A DNA stretch of 64,000 nt from Talinum fruticosum (GCA_021018815.1 JAITYX010000016.1:5471001-5535000); one strand, 5' to 3'; positions 1 to 13,722 are shown, numbered from the stretch's first letter. Notes: generated from the sequence alone by a model not told the origin. Made by a program: numbers and translations.

Positions 1-1515
1 TATCCCCCACTCAATCTCCACCGTTGATCTCATCATCATCACCCCCACCAAGATCAACGGTGGACCAACCGCCCACGCCGGTATTGACGCCAGTAACGGC
101 GTTATGAAGAACGCTAGGAAGAAGTACCCGGCGGCAGTTAATGCCGTTAACCCGGTCCTCCCTCCTTCTCGAATTCCGGTTGACGACTCGATAAATGCCG
201 TTACAGGCGACGTTCCAAGGAGGGAGCCCACCACGATCGAAACGGCGTCGGACATGAAAGCGAAGTACTGCCCCTCGAAGTCCCCGTTTTGATCCACGAA
301 ACCGGCGAAACGCGCCATGGAGTAGAGCGTACCCGTCGTGTCCAAAACGTCCACGTAGAGAAACGTAATGACGGCAACCCAGAACGGCCCCGTACCGATT
401 CCTCTGAAGCTCAGGGCACCGGCGGTGGACTTTATCACATGGACGTCGAAAACCTTCTTGAAGTACCGAAACGCGGCGTCGCCCGTTTCGGTGTTGGGAA
501 ATGCCGTTACGACTGTGTTCCGGAACCACGAAACGCCGGTGACGAAGACGACGCCGTATATCATGGCGCCCTTGATGTTCTTCACGAGGCAGTAAGCGAT
601 GATTACGAACCCCACGATGCCGAGCCAGAGGGTGGGGCTCTGCATCCGGTGGCTCAGGCAGTAGATTTCGTCGGAGGGGGTGCCGTTTGGGAGGAGAGAG
701 ACTGTCCCATTGGGGGAACTCAAGACGGGGGCTACGGCGGCACGTGAGGAAGTGGGGCATGCGCCGAGAGTTAGCAGAGTCGACCCACTAAACCCCACTA
801 AACCAATCCCCTCGTTATTCTGTAACCCGATAAACGCCAGGAATAACCCGATTCCGGCGGAGGAGGAGACTCGGACGGGTTTAGGCACCAATTTCGCCAG
901 CTTGGCTCTGAGCCCCGCCGCCGAAATGCCCAGAAAAACCAACCCCTCGATGAAAACGGCGGCGAGGGCAGATTGATAAGAAATCGACCCGGACCCATGG
1001 AAGCCCACCACAGTATACGCGAAATAGGCGTTGGTTCCCATTCCGGGCGCCAATGCCAGCGGCAAATTTGCGAAAATGCCCATGACTAAGCATCCGATCA
1101 ACGACGACGCCACTGTGGCGACGATCAGGTCTTTTCGGATTCGGGTCAAGCAGGCGGCGTAGCCAGGGTTGACCGGTTCGAACTTACAGGAATCGTCGGG
1201 GACGATGACGTGGCGGGCGGGTCCGGAACAGTTGGAGAGAGAGAAAGAGGGGTCGGAACAGAGGGGGATGCAATCGGAAACAGAGCAAGTCCCGCCGGAG
1301 TCAGAGAGGATGGAGGCGTTGACAGCTAGGATGTAGGCCATTGTGAGGAAGGTAGCGGTGCCGGCTCGGAGCTCCGTCGTGAAGGTGGACCCTCGTTCTT
1401 TTAGTTTGAAATACTTTCCGGCGCGGCTTCCAGCGACGTAGTCGTTGAGGCGGGTAAAAGCCGAGGGTTTCCGGTGGGTGGGGTTGGGGTTGGTATTGGG
1501 GTCTTCGGACGCCAT
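1..1515 (-). CDS. AZG1: Adenine/guanine permease AZG1, C-terminus beyond left edge
   Basis: Purine transporter of the AzgA-like NAT/NCS2 group; known members are plasma-membrane proton symporters for adenine and guanine, and plant AZGs have also been linked to cytokinin movement. The reading frame starts at the ATG at 1515-1513 and stays open for 505 codons to the edge, without an intron. Hallmarks seen: [20 protein letters not shown] at about residues 43-62, the [15 protein letters not shown] segment near 153-167, [20 protein letters not shown] near 382-402, and [19 protein letters not shown] near 433-451. Several hydrophobic membrane segments alternate with these. Arabidopsis AZG1 is roughly 580 residues, so about 70-75 are missing. 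The N-terminal part matches AZG1 better than AZG2. No frameshift is seen, so this is an apparently intact gene cut by the window. Family assignment is firm; AZG1 over AZG2 is likely. Confidence 0.93.
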   Translation of the reverse strand, partial: MASEDPNTNPNPTHRKPSAFTRLNDYVAGSRAGKYFKLKERGSTFTTELRAGTATFLTMAYILAVNASILSDSGGTCSVSDCIPLCSDPSFSLSNCSGPARHVIVPDDSCKFEPVNPGYAACLTRIRKDLIVATVASSLIGCLVMGIFANLPLALAPGMGTNAYFAYTVVGFHGSGSISYQSALAAVFIEGLVFLGISAAGLRAKLAKLVPKPVRVSSSAGIGLFLAFIGLQNNEGIGLVGFSGSTLLTLGACPTSSRAAVAPVLSSPNGTVSLLPNGTPSDEIYCLSHRMQSPTLWLGIVGFVIIAYCLVKNIKGAMIYGVVFVTGVSWFRNTVVTAFPNTETGDAAFRYFKKVFDVHVIKSTAGALSFRGIGTGPFWVAVITFLYVDVLDTTGTLYSMARFAGFVDQNGDFEGQYFAFMSDAVSIVVGSLLGTSPVTAFIESSTGIREGGRTGLTALTAAGYFFLAFFITPLLASIPAWAVGPPLILVGVMMMRSTVEIEWGI

Positions 1516-1700
1516 TATCATAGTTTGGAGTGGTTGATGGAGAGTAGAGCTTGGGCCCTGACCCTGTATTATGGAGTTCAGGGAGGAGAGAGAGTGAGGG
1601 ATTAAAAGTGTGGGGGTCGGAAATTATGGGAGTGGGGGAAGCAATGAATGAGAGGGAGATGAAGAGATTCCGTGTAAATAAGGATCTTTTCCATTGTTTT
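1516..1700 (-). promoter_or_regulatory. Leader and proximal promoter of the AZG1 gene
   Basis: This stretch lies directly upstream of the minus-strand ATG. Read on the minus strand it is rich in CT and TCTC runs, as plant 5' leaders often are. I see no convincing TATA box, so the transcription start is not placed. Confidence 0.35.
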
Positions 1701-2651
1701 TGTTGATTAAATTATCAACACTAAAGTATCTCTTTGTTTCAGAGTAGGTTTTTTTTTCTTCTTTCAGATAATTGTCACACTCGCACGGGGTGGAGCTGAG
1801 TGGATCTGGGTTTGAATTGAATTCGAGTTTAGCTCGGAGAATTTTGATAAGATGAGTTATAATTAAGTGAATTTAAAATTATTTATAATGATTTTATTTC
1901 ATTATATGATCTGCATCTGTTATGTAATTTTATTTTATTATCATTAAAAAATACTTAACTTTATTATTGTTCCAATTTAATGTGTATCTTGCTACACAAC
2001 ATTTCTTGATGTCTTGTTTAGTTTTACTTTTAACAATTTTCCTACTATTATGTATTCAAAATGGCATAGAACAGTAGAATATTGATACCATTCATAAATT
2101 ATGTAAAATTAACCTTTCATTTATATTTTTCATACTAACGAGATCGCACCCATAATACATTTCCTAGATTAAGTTGATCCGATTAGAGTGTCATTTCTAC
2201 TCATCAAGCATAGCCGACTGAACACTACAACTTTATAATTAAACTATTCTTAATTTAACTATTACAACTTTTGACCATTTTAAAACATATGTACATACTC
2301 TATTTGTCTCAGTATTAGCTACAAAAAATATTCATTTTTTAATCTTATTTTATCATCAAAACGTCAATTTTATCGGTTTAAAAACTCCTTTTGAAAACAA
2401 ACATAAACCAAATAGTATTTAAATTTACATATTTTCCTAAACTTAAATATAAAGTATTAATTTAGCTTAGGACAAAAACACTATACTTCTATTTATGACA
2501 TGTGGAGTTGGTATTGACAAATTGTGAACAAACAAACAGTTGTACGTTCTCGTTGGAGTAAGCCACTCCAAGTAATGCCTAGGTTGACTATATTTCACAT
2601 CCACGTTCATCATATGATCTTTTTAAATTTTTTTACTTTTATTATCAACCA

Positions 2652-2653
<2 letters not shown>

Positions 2654-2698
<45 letters not shown>

Positions 2699-2708
2699 GT
2701 TGTTGTTG
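2654..2708. repeat. (ATT)n microsatellite running into (GTT)n
   Basis: About fifteen perfect ATT units are followed by four TTG/GTT units. It accounts for the tyrosine-run open frame that crosses it, which is not a gene. Confidence 0.95.
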
Positions 2709-2743
2709 GAATGTTCGCATGATTTGAAGTTTGCAAGCACGAA

Positions 2744-2764
2744 TTATATATATATATATATATA
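2744..2764. repeat. (TA)n microsatellite
   Basis: About ten TA units lie some 40 bases after the ATT microsatellite. Confidence 0.9.
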
Positions 2765-5700
2765 ATCTTCTCCGAGTTTTAAAGTCAAATATTCAACTCT
2801 ACCGTCCACGACAGGATTTCACCTGCTATGTAATCGTTTCACTCGAGTCACAACCTCTTAACTCGGTAGTATTCTACCGACATTAAATAGGATTAAAGTT
2901 CACATTTCGATGTCCAACATAAAAAAATATATATATTATTTTCATCTAGTATCCAAATTTCATATTATTTTCTTTCAAAAATCATAAAAATAATGTTAAA
3001 AAATACATAAATTCATTACTTACGAAATCTTAACCTAATGGTTAAGATTAGTAGTGAATACATGAAATTTTTATAAATTATATTTCATATTTTGTCTAGT
3101 TACTTAATTCAAACTTTTCTTTGGCCTCTCTATGTATATCCATCCTTATCTACATAACGAGATATCATTTGTTTCATACCTGCACACATACACACACCAA
3201 TCCTTCTCTTGATATGAACAAACTATTTGATTCTTGACTGTCTCGTCATACTCTCTATATTATTGAATCTTTAGATTCAGAGTTGGTCAGTAATATAGAT
3301 TTATCAATAAATTTCGAAAGCGATAGTTTATTTTAACATTTTATAAGTATTTTTATTAAAGAATTTTCAGTATATAAATGTTTCATTAATACCTCGAGCA
3401 TACCCATAGCATCTTTGAATTTGATGATTTCACACTGGCCTGGTTTGGGGCTATGACTTTAATGTCTTGCCCTTCTTTTTTTTCTTTTGTTTTCCTGAAA
3501 TTAGGGATGAAGGCAATGTATGTGGCTACAAAGAGATACCAATGTTGAATTTTAATACAAATTAAAGGCTCTTTTAGTCAAATAAAGAAGGCTATGCAAT
3601 TGAACATATTCTAACCAACCAACTACTTTTTTAATTAATTTCATTGGCATCTTCTTCATTTACTAATATTAATTATTAATTGAACTTTTAAGTTAATTAA
3701 GTAAAGTTTAATTTGCTCTAAAATCACCATTAAGAGTTGTTCATCTACTACTTTACACATCATTCACAATTATTAGGTTTTATGTCTCATTTTCCACGAC
3801 ATGTTGGGAATTCAAGTTTCTTTTCTTCCTTTTTTTCGATCTATTTGAAATAACTATGAAACTCAATTATTATAACTATTGTAGCTACAGTAAGCTGAAA
3901 TGAGTTACACCAAATGTAGAAAATTGAAACTTCAAACCAAAAATAAGGTCGCCTATCTATTTTCTAAGAAAATAATTTTCCTAGATGAAAAAAAAATCTT
4001 AGCGAACACACCCAAATAAATAGCAATATATTTTTCAAACAAAACATACATTCACCCTTAGCAAGCACAAAAATGTTACAAAAGTATTGAACTAGCTACT
4101 GAGAAATAAGCCATCTTTTTATTTAAATAGATGATATTTTCAAATAAAATTTGGTGTGGTTTCTGCCGAATTTGGCCCCTCGAGTTAGAAGAATAAAATG
4201 ATGTTATTCCATATTCACAAGAAAGCTAAGTGTTGTATTTTGCAAAATGGGCTCAAGCATCTACTCACTTTTTGTGCCATTGAGTTGTCATTTTAGAGGG
4301 TATAAGGAGGGCATGGAAACATACATACACATTGGTACACAAGATATATGGGTCCATATACCCCCACTTTGTAAGTTCAAGATGGTGTGGTATAATTTAT
4401 ATAACCAAACAAAATGTGGTGGAGGTCAAATCAATTCATATATATAGTTTTTTTTTCATTTAAATTAGAGTTAAAAAAATAACATAAAATCCCAAAAGAA
4501 TAAAATTGGAATGTGGGGCACGACACTTAGTTGTAAAAACCCTACTTTTGATTTGGGTCTCCCTCTCCCATGAAACTCTTGTTCTTGTTTTTTGCCTTCA
4601 ATTTTGGACATATTAGCGAATGTAATTGGTGTTCACTTTTGCTATAGCATTATGGGAAAGCGATTGATAGCTTCATGCAACAAGTTTTCCACAACTAAAC
4701 TATGACAATTATGCTATTTGAGGCAAGACAACAACCAACTACCCTAGACCTTTTGCATATTTTGTGCTTGAAATCTTGAACTTGGACCTCTACATCTTTT
4801 CAAATTTTTTCTACCCTAATCTCTACTCTAGATAAAGTTCCATGCTATAGTCCTTTTTCTATATATAAAAAAGGAGAAATTCCTATTTATATTTTAGTTA
4901 TTCTATATTTTATAGTTGTCATAATTAGCAGAGAGATTTCTATGTAAGATATTCATACGTCATCTACATTGATACTTTTCGACAAGAATAAATTCAAAAT
5001 ATCAAAACAAATCACTATCTCAACAAAATTAACAGTAGATATTGTTCAACTTTATAATTGAAGTATCATTCTAGCTAATATAACCGTGTCTTTCTATTTC
5101 GAGTATATTTTTACCAATTGTTATTGAACTACGAGTATAACTTCATAAAATAGATAAGCTGTATCATATAATATGTACATTTAAGCTAATAGAAACATGA
5201 TCTCAATCAAGCCACATGAATTTTCGTTGTTGAATCATTCCCGATCCAAGCTAATGAATCTATCTAAGGTTATATTTTGAACCTATTCTTTAAAACATTT
5301 AGCTTTTTAATCCACAATATGTAATAATACATCCTCATCAAACAAATTATTAAACAAAGACTTTAATGAAGTGCTCCTATTCCTCGAGGATAAGAGTGTC
5401 AACCAAAAGGAAAAGAAAATTCATTTCCAACAGAAGGAGGATGAGTATCCAAGAGCATTGGGTCCAAAAACTCTATTATATGTGCTTGATGTGGGACAGG
5501 GAGATGAATATAGTCCTCTACAAGGATGGTGGATGTCTTTTTGTTCCCTTTTTAGTGTTTGACAGCACAAGAAAAGAAGCCCTTGTTTCCAATTTCTTAG
5601 TGAAAGATGATGTGAGTTGCAAGTACACTTGCTCCTAAAATTCTCCTATTCCTGTTTTGGCTCAGGTGGATTTTTCCTCCAGTTTTTTTTTCAAGGTATA

Positions 5701-6839
5701 TATCCTACCAAAACCCTACAAGCACTACTTGTTAGATGACAGGTTCATGCATATCAGAGTTTAACCGTTATATATTAAATGTTACTCTCTTTTTTGGACT
5801 CTGAGAGAATGTCAAAGATATACAAACAGTTATGACAAAATTTGTATCAAATGGTCAAGTTGTCCCAAGGTTTCTTTTAAATGAAGAAAATCAATTAAAA
5901 AAGAAAAATAAAAAATTAATGACATATTATTCTATCGGGGTTTAACCTTTATACATTAAATGTCGTACGTACATATTTGAAATGTATTTGTCATATGTGA
6001 AACTTTTTAGTGTAATATAGGCTTAAATAATTAGTGAAATATGTATATTTAGGAGTACGGTATAAGAATTGCACCCCGTTTATGTGAACAAATGTATGAA
6101 AGGTCTTAATTTTAACTATTAGTTCAAGACTTCATTAATTAATTTTAATTAATATTTATATTGTTCTCAAATTTCGCCACAAAACCTAGATCAAAGTTTT
6201 ATGTTTAGCAACCCATTTTAGAGTCAATGACACATCATAAATTTCAAACTTTGGATATTCGAAAACTTAAATTAGTCAATTAAGATAGCTGCCCATAGTG
6301 TTATATTTTAAATTAAAAGCAAAAAACTTTCGGCTAAAATGAGATTATTTTTTCCCATGATCTTGACTGATTAAAAATGGTAGATTGCACAAACTCATTA
6401 CAAAATTAAGATCCCTTTTCCTCTCTCTTTCTTACTTTTCTCTGACTTAATTATTAATTATTAATTATTCTGAGTGGATAGCTCCCCAAACCACAGATAG
6501 GGACTTTTTTTTACAGATAGGTACTTGAAATTGTGGAATGGCCAGCTTTTCTAGAGAAAGTCACATAAATTAAAAAAAAGGTTTATAATACAAAATGCTT
6601 ATTACAGTCCACTGTACTTTCTCACTTGCCAATTGAGTGGTAATAACGATATAGACCGTCTATAATTAAAATAATCTATGGAGTTAGTATCGGATTACCG
6701 ATAGACCGAAAATCAAATAATTAAAATCTATGTACTGAGGATCGAACCGAACTACATCGGTTTGATTCGGTCAAGTTTTAGACCAAAAAATGCACATGTC
6801 TATTTTTATAATAAGATTGGTCTTATCTTGAGAAAACTA

Positions 6840-7032
6840 ACGTTGTTACTCTTTTTATCTCACAAAAATTGTAAAAGTTTCTATTTTGGATGTTCTAAAA
6901 ATATCGTCAAAGTTTCTTTATATAGTTAAAAAAAGTGATCATTAATTTGAAAGTTCTGAGTAATAAATAACGTTTCCTTAAAAAAAAAATTTTCTCAAAG
7001 TTTGACAATTTTATTGAAACGGAGGAAATATG
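6840..7032. mobile_element. Degenerate Stowaway-like MITE
   Basis: The left end reads TTACTCTTTTTATCTCACAA and the right end TTTTATTGAAACGGAGGAAA, resembling the CTCCCTCCGTYTCA / TGAAACGGAGGGAG inverted ends common in plant Stowaway elements. The interior is AT-rich and non-coding. The ends are diverged, so this is an old copy. Confidence 0.45.
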
Positions 7033-10000
7033 AGAATGAAGATACATCTTATGTATGTTTGCAAATAATGTTTCTTTGTTAGCAAGAATTAAATTAGAGT
7101 GTGTGTTAAAATCCCGCCTTTAGTCCCGATTTTACCTTTGAATAAAACTTATGAAAACTATTACTCCGTTACATATTTGAGTTTGCATTCTGCCTACGTC
7201 AAAAACTTTTCACATATCTCTATATTAAAAACCACTATGATAACTTCCAAAATAAATAAATAAACCAATATGATATAAAACACATATTATCCCCTTGTGG
7301 ACCAGTTAATGTGATATATAATGGGACTAATGTGAGGTTATGAGTGGGCCTAAGAGAAGTAAGATTATATGGAGAATGAATTACTAATAAAGTTAATGAG
7401 AAACCTTAATGAGTACAAAATCTTATGCAAATCACCAAAATCATCATATGGCTGGCAAAATATTGGAATGGGCCGGGACCAATACAGACCGATGCTGGGC
7501 CAATGCTTAAATTATAAAATTGGGCAGTGTAAAGGCTGGCTTGGTTTCCACACAATTCTTTCTTGGCCACTCTCTGACAACGGAGCTGTTCTTGTACTAA
7601 TTTAAGGGACAATAATCAATTAATTAATTATATATACGAGTTTTTTCATGTTTTGGAACAAATTAAGGACCACAATCACAACAATGGTGCAAAAGTTGTG
7701 AAAGTCTTAATCCCTTTTTCTTAATTTAAGTAAAAATAAGTTCAGTTTAGAATAAGTTGAAAAGAATACGTACTAAAAAACGACCAAAGAGAGTAGCGAG
7801 GAATGAATAATATGATGTTACAAATGAACAATATGCCACATCGGAATGAACAAAAATAAGAACACTTATCTATTTCGAGGATTTTATCTTCTACAAATTT
7901 TTGATATTATATTATTAGGTCAATATTAATCAAACACTTATTCCTAATAAGCCGATAATATTATTGGCAATGATTTTTTTAAATCAAATCCCAAATGTGT
8001 GTGTTTTTATAATCTTTAAAAAAATGAGATGGAGGCCTTATAATTTATCAGGCATTACATCATCCCCTGTCGATGAAACAACAATTTGAAGGCAATGACA
8101 TAGACAACTTCCAACCCCATTTGAAGAACATATACTTCATTTTTTGGGGGCACTTTGTTGAACGGCGCTACCAAGAAAGACTAATTCGTAAGTATGGAAC
8201 ATTAAAAAAGCATGTAATGGCGAAAAAAAAAGAATGACAATAGAAATGTTGTTTGACGAACACCCCTAAAGTTTTTTGATTTTTATATAAATTTCTACTA
8301 GAACTCATAAATTACGATTTTCTTTTGTTTGTTTGTTTGTGTGAATAAGGAATTCAAGATATATGATTCTCTACATTGTTGGTTTGCTTTTGCTAAATTG
8401 GTGGGAGCTTATAACTAAGGAGTAAAAACTCTGTCGACACCGTTTTCTCCATTATAATATTCAAATTTAAAATCTCAAAGAAATTAAAGTAAATATGAAA
8501 CCTCTTAAATCAAGTTATATTGATTATGCTACCTGAATACTTCGATCTTTAATCTTTTGCTTATTAGAGTCGAGTCAGTACCAATTCAATAAATGTATAA
8601 CTCATCTATCATAGATTTTCTATTTATAATTTTAAAGTCGAACTTTAATTTAAGACTTTCAAGCATAAAACTACTTAAACCAACTTATGTCGGACGCTAT
8701 GGTTCAAATGATCCAATGTATGTGGACATGGGGCATGTTGGAAGCGTTTGGGTGGCTAACCCCACGCAGCTGGATTGTCCAAGTAGTATAATTCTAAGGA
8801 GGAAGGTGCTTAGATAATTAATTTGCTAATAATTTAATTAAGGGTTAGCCACGAGGTTTAAATCACATGAACCTGCCACTTTTTATATTGAAATTAAAGT
8901 ATGTGGCAGATGTTAGGTGGACTTACTTCCTGATATCAAGCCAAAGTCGGCCATTTTTTATACCATTTCTCATTTCGAGCAACTTTATACAAATACAAGC
9001 CATGACTTTGGGAAAACAAATTCATATAAAACACACAAAAATATTATTTGAAATTCGGAAAACAAAAAAAAAAAAGGCAGAAAAAGAAAAGGGCAAACAA
9101 TGCTTTTGGATTAAGTATGCTAATTGCTATACCTTTTTTCCTTTTTCTTTTTTTTAATTGATCCTGAGCTTGGCCCTAGGGCCACTAGAATAAATGTTTG
9201 GGTTTAATTTGAATTAAAGTTTAAAGAGAGTAAAAACTACTTCAAAAATTATAGTAGTATTTATTCATAATTAGGTTTAATAAATAGAGCAATATAAAAT
9301 TGTATATTCTGAATTTTTGTTTGAAGAATAGAAGATAGGTATAAATAATTGTAAGAACGATGAGAAATTTTGTCAAAAAAGATTTTAGACAAGTAAAGGA
9401 GTCTATACTCTACACATTAGTAAAATTGAACCTATGTAAATAACCATAGTTTGCCACAGTATGGTTGTCGATTAGTGTAATTTCGTTCGTTTTAAATTAT
9501 ACAAGGTTAATCAATACGCTGATCATAGAGCTAAACATGATGGTTGAAATAATGTCATAAGTTGATCCGCATAACAAGATCGATCACATCCGTCCAAACA
9601 AGTGATCAAAGAATATTCCGCAACTCCCCACCTTGTTTCTGGCATCTGGTTGATCTTGATGCGTATAGAGAGCATCTCTATAAACAAAAGGCGATAAAAA
9701 TACAGAAACCAACAAAGCCGGTGGGAATTAGGTTGAGTGCCAACCATGAAACTGGGGCACCTTGGTCTAGTACCAACCGGTAAGGTTGAGTTTCTGTGAT
9801 GCTAATCGCGATCAAGGGTTCCTTCACTTCTCTCCAAAACAAAATTAATTAGTCCATCATCAGTCACCAGCCATCACTTGCTCTGTTATCTCTCACCATT
9901 ATTTAATCTCACCGCTCCTACCCTTGTTAGCTCCGTTACAACACCTAAATGAGGTGGAGGACAGAATAGATGGGGGCCAAATCCCTCATAGTTAGCTTGC

Positions 10001-10506
10001 CAAATTGATCTTGTGAACTGGGTTTGACTTGGGTAATTGAGAATCGTCAGAAACTTGAAACTAGGATAGACCTAGCAAACGGTTCGTTCAATTTTGGATA
10101 TAGATCGGGTAAGTCATGTTTTTCAAGTTAATGACATTTCTGTTCTGAGTCAATTTTGCCAGGTTAGTAGATAACAGGATGTTATGTTAGGTGATATTGG
10201 AGTCTACTGTCATTTGTTCAATCAGTTGTCAAGAAAATGTATATATGTCTGAGCAATTTCGGATTAGAACACGTTTAGTTGTATTTGTTACAGTATTCTA
10301 CTCATAACTCTTACTTGAATAAGCTTAAAGAAGAGATGAATTGCACCTTCAATATAAACGACATCTTAAAGCACATACAATGTCATCAATGACAGATCAG
10401 AATAATCAGATTAGAACATCTAGTCTGAAACAATGAGCAAAAGTAGAAACTGAACTTATGCTGAACTAATTAAACCAAGAATACATTTGATTTTCAATCA
10501 GTAAAT

Positions 10507-11838
10507 CTAGCCAAGTGAATGAATTTGTGGTCTTTGCTGTTGCATCTTGTTGTCACCTTGCCAAGCCCAAACAATGTCCTTAAGAGCAGGCTGAATGCCT
10601 TCTTTCAGGAACTTCTGATAGTCTAACAAATCACCACTGCACTTCTTCATCTCCACAAGGTGAAAAGACGGAGCAAACTCAAATATATCCACATCGACCG
10701 ATACTGCACCTTTTCCTCCTCGTCCCGCTGTCCGGACTAACTTAAAGAACCCTCCCTCCTGTTTTGCTACTTTCAAGTTCAAGTTTTTAGCAACTTCCTC
10801 CAATTTGGACAGTATCACTGAGGCGGGTAGCAGGGATGTAAAGCGGGCATCTTCCCTTTTGTCATCATCCACAAATAAACCAGACAAGTCAAACCCAGAT
10901 GAGAGAGAGATGATGTCAAAGGCATTCAGATTGGCTGGTTTTGAAATTTCTTGCTTCTTCTCAGAAGGCTTTACTTCCAATTTAGCTTCTTCTTTGCTCT
11001 CGACTTTAGCTTTTCCGGGTTTGGTCCCTAACCCTCTCTTGAACCAGGGATTCTCCATTATTTTACTGATGGATATCCGGGTATTTGGGTTTGGATCAAG
11101 GATTTTTGCCAGCAGTTTCTTGACTTCTGGTGGAAACCAGTTAGGGCATTTATACTCAGCCTTGAAAATCTTCTTATACATCTCCATCAAGTTTGAATCC
11201 TGGAAAGGGAGATGACCGGCGAGCATCACAAACAAGATAACCCCACATGACCAAATGTCAGCTTTAGCCCCGTCATAGCCTTTCCTGTTAATCACCTCTG
11301 GAGCTACATAGGCCGGGGTCCCACAAATGGTGTGCAACAACCCATCTTGGCGCCTTGATTCTGCGAGGGCACTCAATCCAAAATCCGACACCTTCAGGTT
11401 CCCATCCTCATCAATCAGCAAGTTTTCTAGCTTTAAATCACGGTGGTACACACCCCTACTATGGCAACAATCAAGGGCACTGATTAACTGCTGGAAAATC
11501 CACCGAGCAATGTTTTCCTTAAACCGGCCTTTAGCCACCTTGTTGAAGAGCTCACCACCTTTTGCATATTCTAGGACAATGTAGATCTTGCTCTTCGTAG
11601 CCAAGACCTCATATAGATGCAAGACACTAGGGTGGCTCACCTTCTTCATGACAGATATCTCTCTCTTAATCTGCTCATTTAACCCCGCCTTCAAAGTCTT
11701 TTCCTTGTCGATAACCTTAATGGCCACACTTTGGCCAGTCTTAATGTCCCTAGCGTGGTAAACTTTTGCAAAGTTTCCTTGCCCCAACAATCTTCCCAGC
11801 TCGTACCTCTCCATCAATAAACTTCCCTTCTTCTCCAT
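10507..11838 (-). CDS. CIPK20: CBL-interacting protein kinase (SnRK3), CIPK20/CIPK2/CIPK10 clade
   Basis: Serine/threonine kinase of the plant CIPK family, activated when a calcium-loaded CBL sensor binds its NAF/FISL motif; the pair typically phosphorylates membrane transporters. The 443-residue protein has the usual CIPK length and no intron in the coding region. Kinase domain about 12-266: glycine loop GQGNFAKV at 19-26, ATP-binding Lys41, HRD at 132-134, DFG at 152-154, APE at 179-181. The NAF motif has N305-A306-F307 followed by [15 protein letters not shown], and a phosphatase-interaction segment lies near 332-372. The first ATG is chosen because [15 protein letters not shown] aligns with the N-terminus of CIPK20. 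The catalytic loop reads HRDLKLEN rather than the more usual HRDLKPEN. The clade is assigned from remembered sequence, so the exact paralogue number is uncertain; the family is not. Confidence 0.93.
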   Translation of the reverse strand: MEKKGSLLMERYELGRLLGQGNFAKVYHARDIKTGQSVAIKVIDKEKTLKAGLNEQIKREISVMKKVSHPSVLHLYEVLATKSKIYIVLEYAKGGELFNKVAKGRFKENIARWIFQQLISALDCCHSRGVYHRDLKLENLLIDEDGNLKVSDFGLSALAESRRQDGLLHTICGTPAYVAPEVINRKGYDGAKADIWSCGVILFVMLAGHLPFQDSNLMEMYKKIFKAEYKCPNWFPPEVKKLLAKILDPNPNTRISISKIMENPWFKRGLGTKPGKAKVESKEEAKLEVKPSEKKQEISKPANLNAFDIISLSSGFDLSGLFVDDDKREDARFTSLLPASVILSKLEEVAKNLNLKVAKQEGGFFKLVRTAGRGGKGAVSVDVDIFEFAPSFHLVEMKKCSGDLLDYQKFLKEGIQPALKDIVWAWQGDNKMQQQRPQIHSLG

Positions 11839-13690
11839 TCCTAATTAAAATTGCTCAAATAACGACACAAAGACTAACAATTCTGTTCTCCGATTTGGAT
11901 CAGGGCAGATATCTTAGTTGTTGAAAAGTTCAACCGTCATCCACAGTCTCGTGTTTTAACATTGCAAAGATTCTGTTGCTAGTGGCTTCATAATGCATCA
12001 GGATAGGCAATGTGAACCTGGTGCAAGTGGCATGTCCAACCTCATCAAGGGCTAACAAGGGATGTTTAAAGGGAGGGAAGATGGCACAACATTCACAAGA
12101 GGAATTTACGCGACACAAACACATCTTTCTGCATTCCCTGATATCTGTTTTTCACAGTTATACCAGGGATTTTGCTCAAGATTCAGCAGAAAGAAACTGG
12201 AAGATCCCTGTAAAACAGAAAGGAGCTTATAAATCTTTGATCAAAGATCAACAAGGAGCATCAATTTAAAGGATATACATGGGAACTGATAGCGTGATCA
12301 ATCATACGGAGCATATAATAACTAATTATTTTTTCAGCAAACCATGTAATCAGTAGCTTTTACAGGTGTTTTAGACTGATATTCCATCGTTTGAAATGAA
12401 TCATATCTTGCAATCATCAACATACATTTAATCATGAAGCTCAATAGGAAACAAGAATTATACCAAATATCATGATGCTTAATAATAATAAACAAATAAC
12501 AGCGAAATCATGAGTTCAAGACTCCTTTGAATCATGAATAGAGATTAAGATGCAACTATCAGCCGCCCACGCTTCTTTACATCCCCCACCCCAACCCACC
12601 TAAGAGAGAGAAACCAACCAAGGAGGCAAAAAATGAGCTTGTTTTGGATGAGACCATCTCACCAAAGAAAACTGCAAGGTATCAAGCCATACCCATATGA
12701 GAGGCTCAATTAAAAAGAGCCTAACTTCACCTAAATAATCCGAGAGATCGTCTTACTCAAGAATTGTGAATTACCACAAGAAAATATCTTCATATAAACA
12801 TGACCTTGACGAGGTAGGTTGGCATCCCAAATTTGTTATCAACAATTGAGGAAATACAAGCAATTTCATCGTCCAAAGCTGGTTTTGGTTTCAGTTTTCT
12901 AGCAATGAAAATTAACCACTTTTTTCCCTAAAATACTACTTCTAATACGAACCCTTTCATGGCCATCTGGGATCAAATCGAGAACCATCAATCAAACTCA
13001 AATCTGTGAATCAACTTTTTACCCTTTTTAGTTTTCCCCATCGGCAAATCCAGACATTCTTCCCCACAAAATCAAATCTCTAGAAGCACAAACTAAACAG
13101 AAAAAAACTTACCCAGAACAGAAAATCAACCATAACACATCATTAAAAGAGATGGGCAGTAATTCAACTAACCACAACAACATACCCAGAACAGAAAAGC
13201 ATAGAAATCAAGAGAAAAACGTGGGGAAATTACCTCCCAGATTAAGAGAAAAGGGGAAGCCCTTGAAGCTGCGAGAGTTTTAAACGGGGGAGAGGGAAAA
13301 GATCCGATGAGAATGACAGACAGAGAGAGAGACAGACATCGCAGAAAACGAGAGGCGCAGAATAACTAGGGTAAAAGCTCAACAGTGAGGGATAGGGGGA
13401 GGCTTCTTTAAAAGGAGGGTGGGTTGGGTGAGAGGCGAGAGAATATCCTTCAAAGCTCCTCGAACGGCCACGGCTCCTCTGATTGAACTTGGACCAGACG
13501 CTGACTCCTTGAGTAGTAAAAATTTTGGAGGAATTCAATTTTGATAGACTTACGCCTCCTTCCTAGTTCCTCCCTCCTTCTGGCTCGGCTCCTTCCTATG
13601 CCTCTAAAATAGTTGCTCAGGCTTGGAAAAGGGGAAATAAAATGTTTTATTTGCAAGAAAAGAATAAATTTTTTAGAACCTTTTAACATC
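11839..13690 (-). other. 5' leader of the CIPK gene with probable leader intron
   Basis: Upstream of the CIPK ATG the minus strand has a plausible donor, GGGAG|GTAATTTC, with its GT at 13233-13232. Two acceptors fit: CTGTTTTACAG|GG (exon resuming at 12207) and TTTTAATTAG|GA (exon resuming at 11840, two bases before the ATG). A non-coding first exon would cover about 13234 to 13690. With the upstream acceptor the leader would keep a 64-codon upstream open frame at 12124-11930; with the downstream one it would not. I cannot choose without transcripts. Confidence 0.5.
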
Positions 13691-13711
13691 TTAGGGCCCG
13701 TGCGTTTTGCT

Positions 13712-13722
13712 GTTTATAAATA
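13712..13722 (-). promoter_or_regulatory. Possible TATA box for the CIPK transcript
   Basis: On the minus strand this reads TATTTATAAACA, about 25-35 bases before the pyrimidine-rich presumed first exon. The motif is common by chance in this AT-rich DNA. Confidence 0.3.

Larger units (their letters stand above)
1701..10300. other. Long intergenic region without a recognisable gene
   Basis: AT-rich DNA with frequent stops in all frames. Open frames up to 96 codons occur (for example near 5366-5638, 7369-7605, 8867-9157 and 9523-9783) but none shows a domain, codon pattern or splice context I recognise. Contents seen: microsatellites at 2.65-2.76 kb, Stowaway-like MITE debris at about 5.79-5.94 and 6.84-7.03 kb, and a somewhat GC-richer island at 9.52-9.96 kb of unknown origin. 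Confidence 0.6.

Noticed and set aside
11..760. Long open frame of 249 codons on the minus strand
   Set aside because: It is an out-of-frame shadow of the AZG1 coding sequence; its Arg/His-rich translation has no membrane segments, while the true frame gives a clear AzgA transporter.
5366..5638. Overlapping 90- and 63-codon frames
   Set aside because: Neither resembles a known family and no splice or promoter context supports them; chance frames are expected at this length.
7369..7612. Complementary 78- and 68-codon frames
   Set aside because: Both strands are open over the same short stretch, and neither translation is recognisable.
10805..11215. 136-codon plus-strand frame inside the CIPK gene
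   Set aside because: Antisense shadow of the kinase coding sequence with no recognisable protein.
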